Source: Bacillota bacterium
GTDB taxonomy: Bacteria; Bacillota; Clostridia; Lachnospirales; Lachnospiraceae
Assembly (NCBI GenBank): GCA_023411215.1
Contig: JAEYOY010000027.1
Location: 1-44,079, forward strand
Length of the DNA: 44,079 nucleotides
Direction: 5' to 3'
Below the pieces are notes generated by a model that made no database searches, was not told the origin of the DNA, and saw only the letters and a program-made list of their open reading frames with translations. How positions within the stretch are numbered: the first letter of the stretch is position 1; each line of letters opens with the position of its first letter. Below are positions 25,674 through 34,805 of this stretch, piece after piece. The position numbers were made by a program, and so were the translations under genes.

Positions 25674-26237
25674 CTACAGCTTGATTATAGTTTTTCCAAA
25701 CTCCTGATTGATTATCTGTCCCATGGCATTGTAGATAGCGGAGGCACCACAGAAGATACCCACGTATCCAGCTACAGTATGAATTATTTCTATGCCTGTG
25801 AAATTCGCAAGAGAAAGCAGCAGGAATAAAACTGTTAATGAACTAAACACTACCTGGCTGACTTTATTATGCTTTAAAGTACCGATAAACATAAAGAGAG
25901 TAAAAACAAACCAAAGTCCCAAATAAAATCCCATACTCTTAGCATCGGCAGCTTCAATTTCTTTTATAGGATTACTCCAGATTAAAATTAATGACCACCA
26001 GAAGAAGCCATAGGCTGTGAAGGCAGTAGCCCCAAAGGTGTTTCCCTTCTTAAATTCCATAATTCCGGCGATGATCTGGGCAGCTCCGCCTAAAGCAAAG
26101 CCCATAGCAATTATGACAATACTGAGGGGGATAAAGCCTGCGTTATGTAAGTTTAATAAGCAGGTGGTCATTCCGAAGCCTAAAAGACCGAGTGGAGCAG
26201 GATTAGCGATACTAGGCTTATCTGATTGAGTAGACAT
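25674..26237 (-). CDS. Acetate uptake transporter-like (GPR1/FUN34/YaaH family)
   Basis: A 187-aa inner-membrane protein with six helices. The family signature NPAPLGLLGFGMTT is at residues about 10-23; GGAAQIIAGIMEFKKGNTFG and TAFTAYGFFWWSL follow as in SatP/YaaH. It probably moves acetate or succinate with protons. The start is ATG 26237 with AAAGGATG upstream; an in-frame upstream ATG lacks a site. It stands alone between two terminators. Confidence 0.93.
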   Translation of the reverse strand: MSTQSDKPSIANPAPLGLLGFGMTTCLLNLHNAGFIPLSIVIIAMGFALGGAAQIIAGIMEFKKGNTFGATAFTAYGFFWWSLILIWSNPIKEIEAADAKSMGFYLGLWFVFTLFMFIGTLKHNKVSQVVFSSLTVLFLLLSLANFTGIEIIHTVAGYVGIFCGASAIYNAMGQIINQEFGKTIIKL

Positions 26238-26363
26238 AATGATATTAACATCCTTTCGATATTTATAATTATGCAGAACGCACAAGGCATATGGTATCAT
26301 TTTTATTGACTTAAATCAACATAAAATTACGTAAATTATCCAATACTCACTACTTCCTATCCG

Positions 26364-26400
26364 ATAAAAGAGTTCATCTGAACGGATGAACTCTTTTATT
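26364..26400. terminator. Hairpin between the EAL gene and the transporter
   Basis: AAAAGAGTTCATC and GATGAACTCTTTT form a 13-bp perfect stem with T-runs on both sides. Confidence 0.75.
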
Positions 26401-26471
26401 TGTTAAATATGGCTTAACTTATGAAGTTATTCAGAAATGTTTGTATTCATTGGATGAGTGGTCTATTTGGC

Positions 26472-28358
26472 TTATACCAATGGTACTTCACAATAAGATG
26501 TTCCCTGTAGATAATCCACTCCTAATTCAGTTAGTACGGCAATCTTATCAGCTGTGTCTGCTCCTTCCGCAATCGTTTTATAATTTAACTGCTTAATCAT
26601 TGCAATAGTGCTCTTTAATACAGTATATCCCTGCTTATTATCAAAGCAGGTACTAATGAGATTCCTGTCCAGCTTAATATACTTCGCAGGAATATTTTTT
26701 AAATAATCCAAATTAGTATATCCTGTGCCAAATTGATCAAGTATGAATAAGGCACCAAGATTCTTTAACTTTAATATGTTACGCCGTATCATAGGTTGTG
26801 CATAAGAGGCTGTGGTTTCTGAGATTTCAAAGCCTATATTTGAAAAAACCAGTCCATGCTTGTTGATAATGGAGGTGAATTGTGATATTAAGTTATCTTG
26901 CATGAGCTGTACTGTGGATATATTCAGGTTAATATGCTGGATACTACTATCAACAGAGGTTACTTCCTTTAGGTAAGCACATACATCATCGAATATTTTC
27001 ATGTAAAGCTGCATGAGCTGGTCATTATGTTCCGTTACCTTATCCAACTCCTCGATGGGGATGTATACGGATTTCTCCAACTCTAACTCTAATAATACCT
27101 CTGATGAGATGATCTTCTGTGAGAAGACAGAATAAATCGGCATATAGATTAGTTTGTATTTCTTACTTTCAATCAACTCCCATAATCTTCTTCTGTATTC
27201 TGTTTTCAAGCTGCATTCATTAATGTGAATAGCTTCCGGAGTGATAAGTTTGTTATTAGCATCAATTACATTGCGAGTAAAATATTCTTTATAATAAATA
27301 ATATCATTAATATCGAGGGCATCCTTCGGACAGGAGAGCTTAAGCATCTGAGTAGATATATTGATATCAGTATTATTTATACTCCATCTGGAATCCTGAA
27401 AATGATTTAGTGTCTGTTGAATGATATGATCCGCTTCCTCATTGGATAAATTAGAATTTGGTATGATAGCGAAGCAACCATCTTCTACATAGTAAGCGGA
27501 ATAAAGCCTGATATTAGAATTTAAAAATTCAATAACAGCATTATTAATCTCGAACCAATAATTCAAGCCAAAGGTATAGTCAATTAAAGCCTGATCATTG
27601 ATTTTTATCAGAACGAGGGTAAAGGGTTTTTTGTATCTATAATATAATTGACACCTTCTCATTAAGGTATTAAAGCTGAATAATCCGGTCGCTTCATGTA
27701 GCTGCTCATCTGAATTCTGGATTATTATTAGCACCAGGAGATCGCATGTAGCAATACCAAAGTGTCGGAACTGCAGTACGCCGAAAACAAATTCAGCCAA
27801 TACAGAAGCCACGATTGCGATGACTAAGAATATGAACAAGATATGTATATCCTTCATTATATATGCTCTATAATGAATTATATATATAATATCGTAAACG
27901 AGATAAACCCCTGCGATTAAGTAAAGTAGAGTAATGCCCCTTCCGGTTACATAACTGCCGCTCGGATCAAGATAGAAGACAGCCTTAGTCAAAGGATTTG
28001 TCAATATTGTCAGGAAAGAAACTATAATAGGTATGAAGAGGATATAATTTTCCAAGGGCTTAATATGTGATGATTGGTTAACAACGGACATAACATATAA
28101 GGCGGATAGGATAGGAATCAGACTTTGCATAATGTAATACAAATATATCATTAGATAGAAATATAATTTTGGAACCGTTAACACATTTTTAATGGCTTCC
28201 AGACTAAGGACGTCAAAAATACAGTAAAATATACTACTCCATAGCATAAGCTCAAATAGTATACTTTGGGTGTCCTTGATATGTTTCTTAACAAAGAACA
28301 GATATGCTGTTGTTATGAAGACGATTAAAGCACAATTACAATAATGGTAGCTTAACAT
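26472..28358 (-). CDS. Membrane EAL-domain protein, degenerate active site
   Basis: A 628-aa protein: N-terminal membrane domain of about seven helices (residues about 5-215), a divergent GGDEF-like region without the GG(D/E)EF motif (about 225-365), and a C-terminal EAL domain (about 390-628). In the EAL domain EVLLEL replaces E-A-L, and LDQFGTGYTNLDYLKNI has Gln where catalytic EAL enzymes have the second Asp of DDFG. AEGADT replaces AEGVET. Cyclic di-GMP hydrolysis is therefore unlikely; a binding or signalling role is plausible. The start is ATG 28358 after AGGAG. It follows its paralogue by 62 bp and probably shares its transcript. Confidence 0.85.
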   Translation of the reverse strand: MLSYHYCNCALIVFITTAYLFFVKKHIKDTQSILFELMLWSSIFYCIFDVLSLEAIKNVLTVPKLYFYLMIYLYYIMQSLIPILSALYVMSVVNQSSHIKPLENYILFIPIIVSFLTILTNPLTKAVFYLDPSGSYVTGRGITLLYLIAGVYLVYDIIYIIHYRAYIMKDIHILFIFLVIAIVASVLAEFVFGVLQFRHFGIATCDLLVLIIIQNSDEQLHEATGLFSFNTLMRRCQLYYRYKKPFTLVLIKINDQALIDYTFGLNYWFEINNAVIEFLNSNIRLYSAYYVEDGCFAIIPNSNLSNEEADHIIQQTLNHFQDSRWSINNTDINISTQMLKLSCPKDALDINDIIYYKEYFTRNVIDANNKLITPEAIHINECSLKTEYRRRLWELIESKKYKLIYMPIYSVFSQKIISSEVLLELELEKSVYIPIEELDKVTEHNDQLMQLYMKIFDDVCAYLKEVTSVDSSIQHINLNISTVQLMQDNLISQFTSIINKHGLVFSNIGFEISETTASYAQPMIRRNILKLKNLGALFILDQFGTGYTNLDYLKNIPAKYIKLDRNLISTCFDNKQGYTVLKSTIAMIKQLNYKTIAEGADTADKIAVLTELGVDYLQGTSYCEVPLV

Positions 28359-28420
28359 GGAAATTCTCCTATCGGAAGGGTAATAAAATGTAAGAATATA
28401 ATTAATCACTTAACAATAGT

Positions 28421-30364
28421 TCATGACAAGATGGTTCCGTTAATCATTGTGTTATGCTTCTCAATAAATAGAAGGAAATCCTCATTTGGAATCGGCTTTG
28501 AAAAATAATAACCTTGTAGATATTCAACGCCAAGTGAAATCAAGACTTCCGCTTGTTCCTTCGTCTCTACTCCTTCAGCGATTAACTCTATATTTAGGGA
28601 TTTCAATAAAGCTATGGTGCCTTCGAGGGCTACCTTGCCCTGATCATCTTTAAAATAAGCCCATACTATAGACTTATCCAATTTTACAAAGTGGAAGGGT
28701 AGCTCCAGAAGATAGTTTATATTGGAATAACCATTACCAAAGTCATCCAAGGCAAAGGTTATTCCGTCCCGGTTCATCTCATTAAATAACACACGTATTA
28801 CATCGGGAGAATTAATTGCAACGGTCTCTGTAATCTCCAGACAGATCTGGTCAGGGCGTATCTTATACTTTTGCATTAGGGATACGAGCTGATTCTTAAT
28901 ATCGCTCTGCAGGCATTGAACAACGGAAAGATTCACCTCAATGAATTGTATCCCTTTACTCTCTAGATTAGTAAAATGCATAAAGGAGCAAATCATCTCG
29001 AAGATACTTAGGCCTATTTTTGTTATGCTTCCGTCTCTCTCCGTAAGGGGGATAAATTCATCTGGAGAAATAAAGCCCAGATGAGGGTCTTTTAATCGGA
29101 CTAAAGCTTCTGCAGAGTTAAAAGCCTTGTCCTGAACGGAATAGATAGGTTGATAATATACTTCAAAGCTCTGATTGATTATTGCAGCAGCGATAATTCT
29201 ACGCAGCTCCTGCTCTCGCTTACGATTGGATATACTAACCTCACTGGCTCCGATGGAATGTTCTTTGGAAGTGAGTGAGGCTGAAGAGCTTAGGAAATCT
29301 ATATAATCATAGAGGTCGGACAAGGATCCAAGATTATCAGGGTAGCTTAATTGGCATATGCGAGCTGAAAGGTTGAGGTCCATCCCATTAATCCGCCAAC
29401 ATTCTTGAAAACGTTCTATTATCTTGGATTTAGTCTCTGAAGTTCTTTTTGAGATATTCTTTACCGATAGAAGTGCAAAGCAATTACTTCTGACGTAGTA
29501 TTTCTCATCCGCATCCAGCTCTTCCTTAATAAAGCGGGCTGTCTCCTTGTTAATCAGATTAATGTACTGGTATCCGAGGGTATAACTGATTCTAGCGGTA
29601 TCCTCCAACATAAATAACGTGATAGAGAAGGGAATATTCCCTTCAAAGTAGAACCTTAGCTTGTTATAGAAGGAGTTGTGGTTGTGAAGGTCAGTGACAG
29701 AGTCTATTACTTTATTTCGATCCTGTAAAATCATGATTAGTACCAGCTCACATAAAGCAGTACCGATGCATTGAATAGGAATTCTGGGGTTATAGGTTTG
29801 TCCAATAACAGTAAATAAGAAGATAAAGACAAAAAATATCAAAGCCCGGAACGTAGGTCGGTTTAACAATTTTTTATGTCTGATTGTACTTATCGTTATT
29901 ATTACCATAAAGATACCATCTATAATGTAGAGTAACGTCAAGCCTGATTGCTGATGATAGGCCATTTTATCATCAAAATAAAAGATACTTTTTGTAATCG
30001 GGTTGATTAAAATTAAAAGAGTGGTAAAAGCACAAGGAATAATGCATAAAAGCTTACTAAACCGTGATAAGGACCTCCAACGTCCATTTAATTCAAGTGC
30101 ATATGCAGCATAGATATAAATCTTAGAATTGTTGAGGAGGTAGAAGAAATTATTAGATAAAAAGATAAACCAATAAGAATATGTGTATGGATTATCCATT
30201 ACATAGGAACTGAATATATCAAAAGCAGTAGCAAAAAGACTGTTTATTAGCATAAACAGTAATATTCTACTTTTAATATCATAAAGATTTTTCTTATAAT
30301 AAAAGACAGCGATGTTGATAATGTTCAGTATTATAGCAACGAAATCATAATGTAGTATATACAT
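28421..30364 (-). CDS. Membrane EAL-domain cyclic di-GMP phosphodiesterase
   Basis: A 647-aa protein with the same plan as its downstream neighbour: about seven N-terminal helices, a degenerate GGDEF-like domain (YYVRSNCFALL in place of the signature loop), and an EAL domain from about residue 390. The catalytic motifs are canonical: SAEALVRLKDP, IEVNLSVVQ, LEITET, FALDDFGNGYSNINYLLELP, KLDKSIV and LIAEGVETKEQ. It should cleave cyclic di-GMP to pGpG, with the membrane region as the sensor. GGGGGAATC precedes the ATG. It diverges from the hydrogenase operon across 336 bp. Confidence 0.92.
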   Translation of the reverse strand: MYILHYDFVAIILNIINIAVFYYKKNLYDIKSRILLFMLINSLFATAFDIFSSYVMDNPYTYSYWFIFLSNNFFYLLNNSKIYIYAAYALELNGRWRSLSRFSKLLCIIPCAFTTLLILINPITKSIFYFDDKMAYHQQSGLTLLYIIDGIFMVIITISTIRHKKLLNRPTFRALIFFVFIFLFTVIGQTYNPRIPIQCIGTALCELVLIMILQDRNKVIDSVTDLHNHNSFYNKLRFYFEGNIPFSITLFMLEDTARISYTLGYQYINLINKETARFIKEELDADEKYYVRSNCFALLSVKNISKRTSETKSKIIERFQECWRINGMDLNLSARICQLSYPDNLGSLSDLYDYIDFLSSSASLTSKEHSIGASEVSISNRKREQELRRIIAAAIINQSFEVYYQPIYSVQDKAFNSAEALVRLKDPHLGFISPDEFIPLTERDGSITKIGLSIFEMICSFMHFTNLESKGIQFIEVNLSVVQCLQSDIKNQLVSLMQKYKIRPDQICLEITETVAINSPDVIRVLFNEMNRDGITFALDDFGNGYSNINYLLELPFHFVKLDKSIVWAYFKDDQGKVALEGTIALLKSLNIELIAEGVETKEQAEVLISLGVEYLQGYYFSKPIPNEDFLLFIEKHNTMINGTILS

Positions 30365-30700
30365 GATTCCCCCGTTTCTTATCCTATGTAAAATCTATGT
30401 ATTTTCAGTAATATGATAATATTACATCATAATTCGATAAAATTCAATAATATTTAACTAAAATCACACATAGTAATATATATAAACAAATGGATTTGTC
30501 GAATTTGGCACAGAAATGCTAATTTGTATATTTTATTATTGAAATTTTCGGATATAGTCCAGCACAAATAAATTAATATTCTATCGAACTTGTCTCCGTA
30601 ACAATTTAAATTTCAACATAGTATTCAATACTTTCTAGATTGATCTAATCATATAATTAATAATGTAATTATTCATAAAATGATAAGGGGTGTTTGTATC
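30365..30700. other. Divergent promoter region, EAL gene / hydrogenase operon
   Basis: Very AT-rich and gene-free. A TATAAT lies near 30652-30657 toward the hydrogenase genes, but its -35 is weak. A sequence near 30505 resembles a sigma-54 site but has the wrong spacing. Confidence 0.45.
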
Positions 30701-31189
30701 ATGGTGAAAGTCTTAGGGATTGGGAACAGACTTATGATGGATGATGGAATTGCTATAGCAGTACTTGAAAATATAAGAGACAAGCTTATAGCAATGGGAA
30801 TGGAAGTCATTATAGGAGAAACTGATTTAGAGTTTTGTTTTCATCAATTAGTGATAGAAGACTTTGTTATTATACTAGATGCTACATATTCTGAAAGAGA
30901 AGCTGGGAGTATTTTCTCATGTAAGTTAGAGAAAGCGATTAGAGTATATGGGGATACGAACTCCCAACATGATATGAGTATCTTTGACTTAATGCGATTA
31001 TATACAAAGTTTACAAGAGGATATTTTATTGGCATTGAAGTGGAAGAAATAAGCTTTGGATTTGAACTTAGTGAAACATTGTCAAAATTATTCCATGACA
31101 TCTGTTTTGACATTGAGAGATTAATTAAGGAAATAGGAAGAAGGTTTCTTATGTATGATAATGGTATCATCCAAAAGGCTCCTTCCTAA
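30701..31189 (+). CDS. [NiFe]-hydrogenase maturation endopeptidase
   Basis: A 162-aa HycI/HyaD/HoxW-type protease that removes the C-terminal tail of the hydrogenase large subunit after nickel insertion. The N terminus VKVLGIGNRLMMDDGIAIAV carries the G-[IN]-GN-x4-D-[DE]-G motif with the first Ni ligand. EDFVIILDATYSE holds the second conserved Asp, and NSQHDMS the metal-binding His. The start is ATG 30701 with GGGGTG upstream. It is the first gene of the hydrogenase operon, 34 bp from the next. Confidence 0.92.
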   Translation: MVKVLGIGNRLMMDDGIAIAVLENIRDKLIAMGMEVIIGETDLEFCFHQLVIEDFVIILDATYSEREAGSIFSCKLEKAIRVYGDTNSQHDMSIFDLMRLYTKFTRGYFIGIEVEEISFGFELSETLSKLFHDICFDIERLIKEIGRRFLMYDNGIIQKAPS

Positions 31190-31223
31190 TATATTTATTA
31201 TTAATAATACTTAGAGGTACAAT

Positions 31224-31712
31224 ATGGGGACAGGTAACTTTTCAGATGATAATTTAAATCAAATATTAGATGATATTAACTATGATATAAACTTACTATA
31301 TGTAATTCCCTGTGATTACACCGGAACTTTAATTCTGAATCACTTAAGGGATAAAATCCTTATGCTGGAATATGCGATAAAAGCGATTAGTCCAACACTA
31401 CCTTTGCCGATTCAAACGGATGTTTACCCTATTGATCAGTCACAGATTCCCATGCAACCAGTATCTCCTGAAAACTATGTAACATTTACGTCCCAAGATT
31501 TATCAGGATTTGATGGGAAGAATGGCAATCCAGCGTATGTAGCGATCGATGGTACTGTCTATGATGTTACTGATAATGCTGCTTGGGCGGCAGCAACACA
31601 TTTTGGTTTGAAAGTAGGTAATGATTTGACAAGCGAATTCGTTTCCTGCCATGCTGGTCAACCAATACTTAGCAAACTAAAAGTAGTTGGAAAGCTGGTG
31701 GAAAATGAGTGA
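31224..31712 (+). CDS. Cytochrome b5-like domain protein in the hydrogenase operon
   Basis: A 162-aa soluble protein. Residues about 1-70 form a helical N-terminal part of unknown role (NLNQILDDINYDINLLYVIP). Residues about 85-160 form a cytochrome-b5-like heme/steroid-binding domain: FTSQDLSGFDGKNGNPAYVA, IDGTVYDVTDNAAW, and two His candidates in AATHFGLKVG and SCHAGQP. Similar short b5-like domains occur in anaerobic clostridia. Being between the protease and the small subunit, and overlapping the latter by 8 bp, it is likely an electron-transfer partner of the hydrogenase. Whether it binds heme is not shown by sequence. Confidence 0.8.
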   Translation: MGTGNFSDDNLNQILDDINYDINLLYVIPCDYTGTLILNHLRDKILMLEYAIKAISPTLPLPIQTDVYPIDQSQIPMQPVSPENYVTFTSQDLSGFDGKNGNPAYVAIDGTVYDVTDNAAWAAATHFGLKVGNDLTSEFVSCHAGQPILSKLKVVGKLVENE

Positions 31713-32592
31713 TGAAATCGCTGTCTGCCCTATTTATAATCCATGTTTAAGTTCTACACACCTGGTGGATACAGTGAAGAAACAGATGATACAGGGTATT
31801 TTACACAAGAGAAACCTAGTATGGCTGGAACTAACAGGATGTTCAGGTAATATCATATCTCTTCTGGATGGTTCTAATCCGGACTTCAAATACCTAATAT
31901 CTCAGATGACTAACTTTATTTATAACAACAGTCTTTCAGCAAACGAAGGTCAGAATGCAATGGAGCAGTTGTTTCGTGTTCAAGAAAGCGACTTTATCCT
32001 TGCTGTTGAAGGTGCGGTTGCTACTAAGAATAATGGGTTATACAATATCATCGGTAGCTATAATGGTAAATGGGTAACGGCTCTCGAGGCAGTAAAAACT
32101 CTCGGTGAGAGAGCAGCTCATGTTATTGCCATCGGGGCTTGTGCAACACATGGAGGCGTTTCTGCGGCAAGACCGAATCCTGCTGAATGTACCAGTGTGC
32201 AGAGCGTATTAAACAGAAAAGTCATTAAGCTCACGGGATGCCCATGCCATCCGGATTGGTTTATGGGAACACTGGCTTATATTCTGCTCTATGGTGAACC
32301 AGAGCTTGACAGTTGGGATAGACCTCTTATCTTCTATAGTACTTTAATTCATGATAGATGTCCACGTAGGTCATACTTCGATCAGGGGATTTTTGCAGAA
32401 AAATTGGGCGATAAAACCTGTATGTTTAAGTTGGGCTGCCGTGGTCCAGTAACTCGAATCGATTGCCCAACCAGGCAATGGAATCAATATGTTAATTGGC
32501 CTATTAAAGATGACACTCCTTGTATTGGCTGTGCACAATTTGGATTTCCTGATTTAATGGAGCCTTTTATTAGTTATAATACTAAGAGATAG
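31705..32592 (+). CDS. [NiFe]-hydrogenase small subunit
   Basis: A 295-aa iron-sulfur subunit. LVWLELTGCSGNIISLLDGS carries the CxxC-type proximal cluster start; IGACATHGGVSAARPNPAEC and LTGCPCHPDW supply further proximal ligands. HDRCPRRSYFDQG, FKLGCRGPVT, CPTRQWN and CIGCAQFGFPD supply the distal and medial clusters. It has no Tat signal and no C-terminal helix, so the enzyme is cytoplasmic. The ATG 31705 overlaps the stop of the b5-like gene (translational coupling). The overall pattern resembles uptake-type group 1 enzymes without their export parts. Confidence 0.93.
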   Translation: MSDEIAVCPIYNPCLSSTHLVDTVKKQMIQGILHKRNLVWLELTGCSGNIISLLDGSNPDFKYLISQMTNFIYNNSLSANEGQNAMEQLFRVQESDFILAVEGAVATKNNGLYNIIGSYNGKWVTALEAVKTLGERAAHVIAIGACATHGGVSAARPNPAECTSVQSVLNRKVIKLTGCPCHPDWFMGTLAYILLYGEPELDSWDRPLIFYSTLIHDRCPRRSYFDQGIFAEKLGDKTCMFKLGCRGPVTRIDCPTRQWNQYVNWPIKDDTPCIGCAQFGFPDLMEPFISYNTKR

Positions 32593-32614
32593 CCATAAGA
32601 AATGAGGGGGGAAT

Positions 32615-34027
32615 ATGACGAAGAAGATTATTATAAATCCAGTTACACGTATTAGTGGCTTTATGGAAATACAAGTGGATATTGAAAACAACCAGGTAGT
32701 TGAAGCAAAAACAGAAGGACTTCTGTTTCGAGGATTTGAAAAAATGTTGATTGGTAGAAATCCATTTGATGCCATATATTTTACTCAACGAATTTGCGGG
32801 ATTTGTTCAAGTGCACATTCCATAGCGTCAACCCTAGCCTTGGAAGATGCAATCGGTATCATACCATCGGAACAGGGTAGGTATTTGAGAGACATTATAC
32901 ATGGATGTGAATTTCTCCAAAATCATATTCGACATTTTTATCAATATACTATTCCAGATTTTGTGAAGTTACCCGATAATTATCCTTTGCTTCAGACAGA
33001 GCATAGTGATTTTAGGTTACCAATGGAAAAGAATGATAGATTGGTCAAGGATTATTTTACTTCGCTTGATATAAGCAAGAGTGCACATGAAATGCTTGCT
33101 GTACTTGGTGGTAAGGCCCCACACAATCACGGAGTATTTATAGGAGGTATCACATCCGAGGCAACCATTGATAAAATCATCAAGTTAAAATCCATTTTAC
33201 ATACGATACAAGAATTCATTAATGATAGAATGCTCCCGGATGTACATACCATTGCTGACTACTACAAAGACTATTTTAGTGTCGGCGGAGGATATGGAAA
33301 TCTCTTAAGCTTTGGTTGTTTCAATGGTTATAAGGAATTGGGAACCTTGTATGTTGATCCTCTTGTTCATACCGATGGTATCACTAGTGTATTTTCTCCG
33401 GAAAATATAACGGAGGAAGTTGACTATGCTTGGTATAAAGACGGACAAAATAGGAATAAACCTTATGAGGATTATCAGGAAGATGATATGAGTAAGCCAA
33501 ATGCTTATTCTTGGGTAAAGGCTCCAAGATATAATAATCTACCGTTTGAGACTGGTCCTCTGGCAAGGCAATGGCTTGCTGGTGAATATAGAAATGGAAT
33601 ATCAACGATGGATAGAACCATTGCAAGAGTTCTTGAGGCAAGAAAAATAGCTTACATAATAGATATATTACTTGAAAATCTTATTCCAGGTACATCGGTA
33701 CAAGAAGAGTATTCAATTCCTGATATATCCATGGGAAAAGGATTGATCGATACTACAAGAGGTGCTCTAGGACATTGGCTAAAAATAAGCAATCAAGTTA
33801 TTTCGTTTTATCAGATTATTACACCATCTGCCTGGAACCTTTCTACTAGAAGTAGTAACAGTAGGAAAGGAACTGCTGAACAGGCACTTATCGGTATACC
33901 TGTAAGTGATATTAATGCGCCTGTAGAAATTGGAAGAACAATTCGATCTTTTGATCCTTGTATTTCATGTGCAACCCATTTATACACAGAAGGAAAACTT
34001 GTGAATTCAATACAGATTGTTCTATGA
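32615..34027 (+). CDS. [NiFe]-hydrogenase large (catalytic) subunit
   Basis: A 470-aa subunit holding the Ni-Fe(CN)2CO centre. The L1 motif is RICGICSSAH (Cys61, Cys64) and the L2 motif is DPCISCATH (Cys449, Cys452). The 15 residues after His455 are the tail expected to be cut by the maturation protease encoded at 30701. INPVTRISGFMEI and PHNHGVFIGGITSEAT are further family blocks. GAGGGGGG precedes the ATG. No hyp genes are in the window, so metal-centre assembly relies on genes elsewhere. The L2 motif and the absence of a membrane anchor leave the physiological electron acceptor open. Confidence 0.95.
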   Translation: MTKKIIINPVTRISGFMEIQVDIENNQVVEAKTEGLLFRGFEKMLIGRNPFDAIYFTQRICGICSSAHSIASTLALEDAIGIIPSEQGRYLRDIIHGCEFLQNHIRHFYQYTIPDFVKLPDNYPLLQTEHSDFRLPMEKNDRLVKDYFTSLDISKSAHEMLAVLGGKAPHNHGVFIGGITSEATIDKIIKLKSILHTIQEFINDRMLPDVHTIADYYKDYFSVGGGYGNLLSFGCFNGYKELGTLYVDPLVHTDGITSVFSPENITEEVDYAWYKDGQNRNKPYEDYQEDDMSKPNAYSWVKAPRYNNLPFETGPLARQWLAGEYRNGISTMDRTIARVLEARKIAYIIDILLENLIPGTSVQEEYSIPDISMGKGLIDTTRGALGHWLKISNQVISFYQIITPSAWNLSTRSSNSRKGTAEQALIGIPVSDINAPVEIGRTIRSFDPCISCATHLYTEGKLVNSIQIVL

Positions 34028-34059
34028 CGTAGTGATATCTTCTACATAGCAAAAGTTAA

Positions 34060-34109
34060 AAATACATCGAGGGTTGTCAATCTTGTTAAGGTAAGCAGCC
34101 TCGATGTAT
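34060..34109 (+). terminator. Terminator of the hydrogenase operon
   Basis: ATACATCGAGG and CCTCGATGTAT form an 11-bp stem across a loop of about 25 nt, followed by TTATTGTTTT. Confidence 0.7.
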
Positions 34110-34314
34110 TTATTGTTTTCTGAAGTTTCTGTGGTAGAGGGAACAAAATCTCCAGCATTGCCTCCTAGAAACTGTCAATTTTCGCCCCAAATAATAGCAG
34201 GGATATTGTTGATCTTAATGCTTTGAACTTTCATTATTACATCCGTCTATTCTAAAGCTCACTTTCATAGCTATTTTTTCAAAATCGTCTTTCGTAATCA
34301 TTCGTTTTGCAGCT

Positions 34315-34734
34315 CTAAAGGGCCTTCGCCATAAACATTTCAAGTGGTTGTTCAAAACCTGGTATATCTAGTACCAGACATCCGCAGTCTTTATAGCCCA
34401 GTTTTCGATAGAAATGCTGTGCACTTTCATCAACTTGTGTTGATGTCATAATCATCTTATAACCCTGCTTAGTCATTTCATCTTCCCAAAACTCCATGGC
34501 TTTCCTGCCATATCCTTTTTTGTGATAGGAAAAATCAATATAGATTAATGTTAAGAAAGGCGTATTATCCCAAAACATATTAAAACGTAGAATTCCAACA
34601 GGTTTTTCCTCATCTTGAATAATATATCCTCTTTTATCAGTGACTTTTTTCATAAATTCTGTTTCTGGCAAATGCCTGTCAAGCGTATACCAAAATTCTT
34701 TATCCTTTTCCTCTAAATATCTTATCTGAAACAT
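34315..34734 (-). CDS. GNAT-family N-acetyltransferase
   Basis: A 139-aa single-domain GNAT enzyme: FQIRYLEEKDKEFWYTLDRH, IDFSYHKKGYGRKAMEFWED (acetyl-CoA motif A, RxxGxG/A type) and AQHFYRKLGYKDCG. AAGGGGGAG precedes the ATG. The substrate is unknown. Confidence 0.9.
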   Translation of the reverse strand: MFQIRYLEEKDKEFWYTLDRHLPETEFMKKVTDKRGYIIQDEEKPVGILRFNMFWDNTPFLTLIYIDFSYHKKGYGRKAMEFWEDEMTKQGYKMIMTSTQVDESAQHFYRKLGYKDCGCLVLDIPGFEQPLEMFMAKAL

Positions 34735-34805
34735 ACTTCTCCCCCTTTTCCTTTATTCATAATATTGTCTTGCAATGCTAATCTACCATAAAAATATGAG
34801 TATAA

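Noticed and set aside
30500..30520. Sigma-54-like TTGGCAC...TGC upstream of the hydrogenase operon
   Set aside because: The distance between the GG and GC elements is one base short of the strict requirement, and no sigma-54 activator is nearby.
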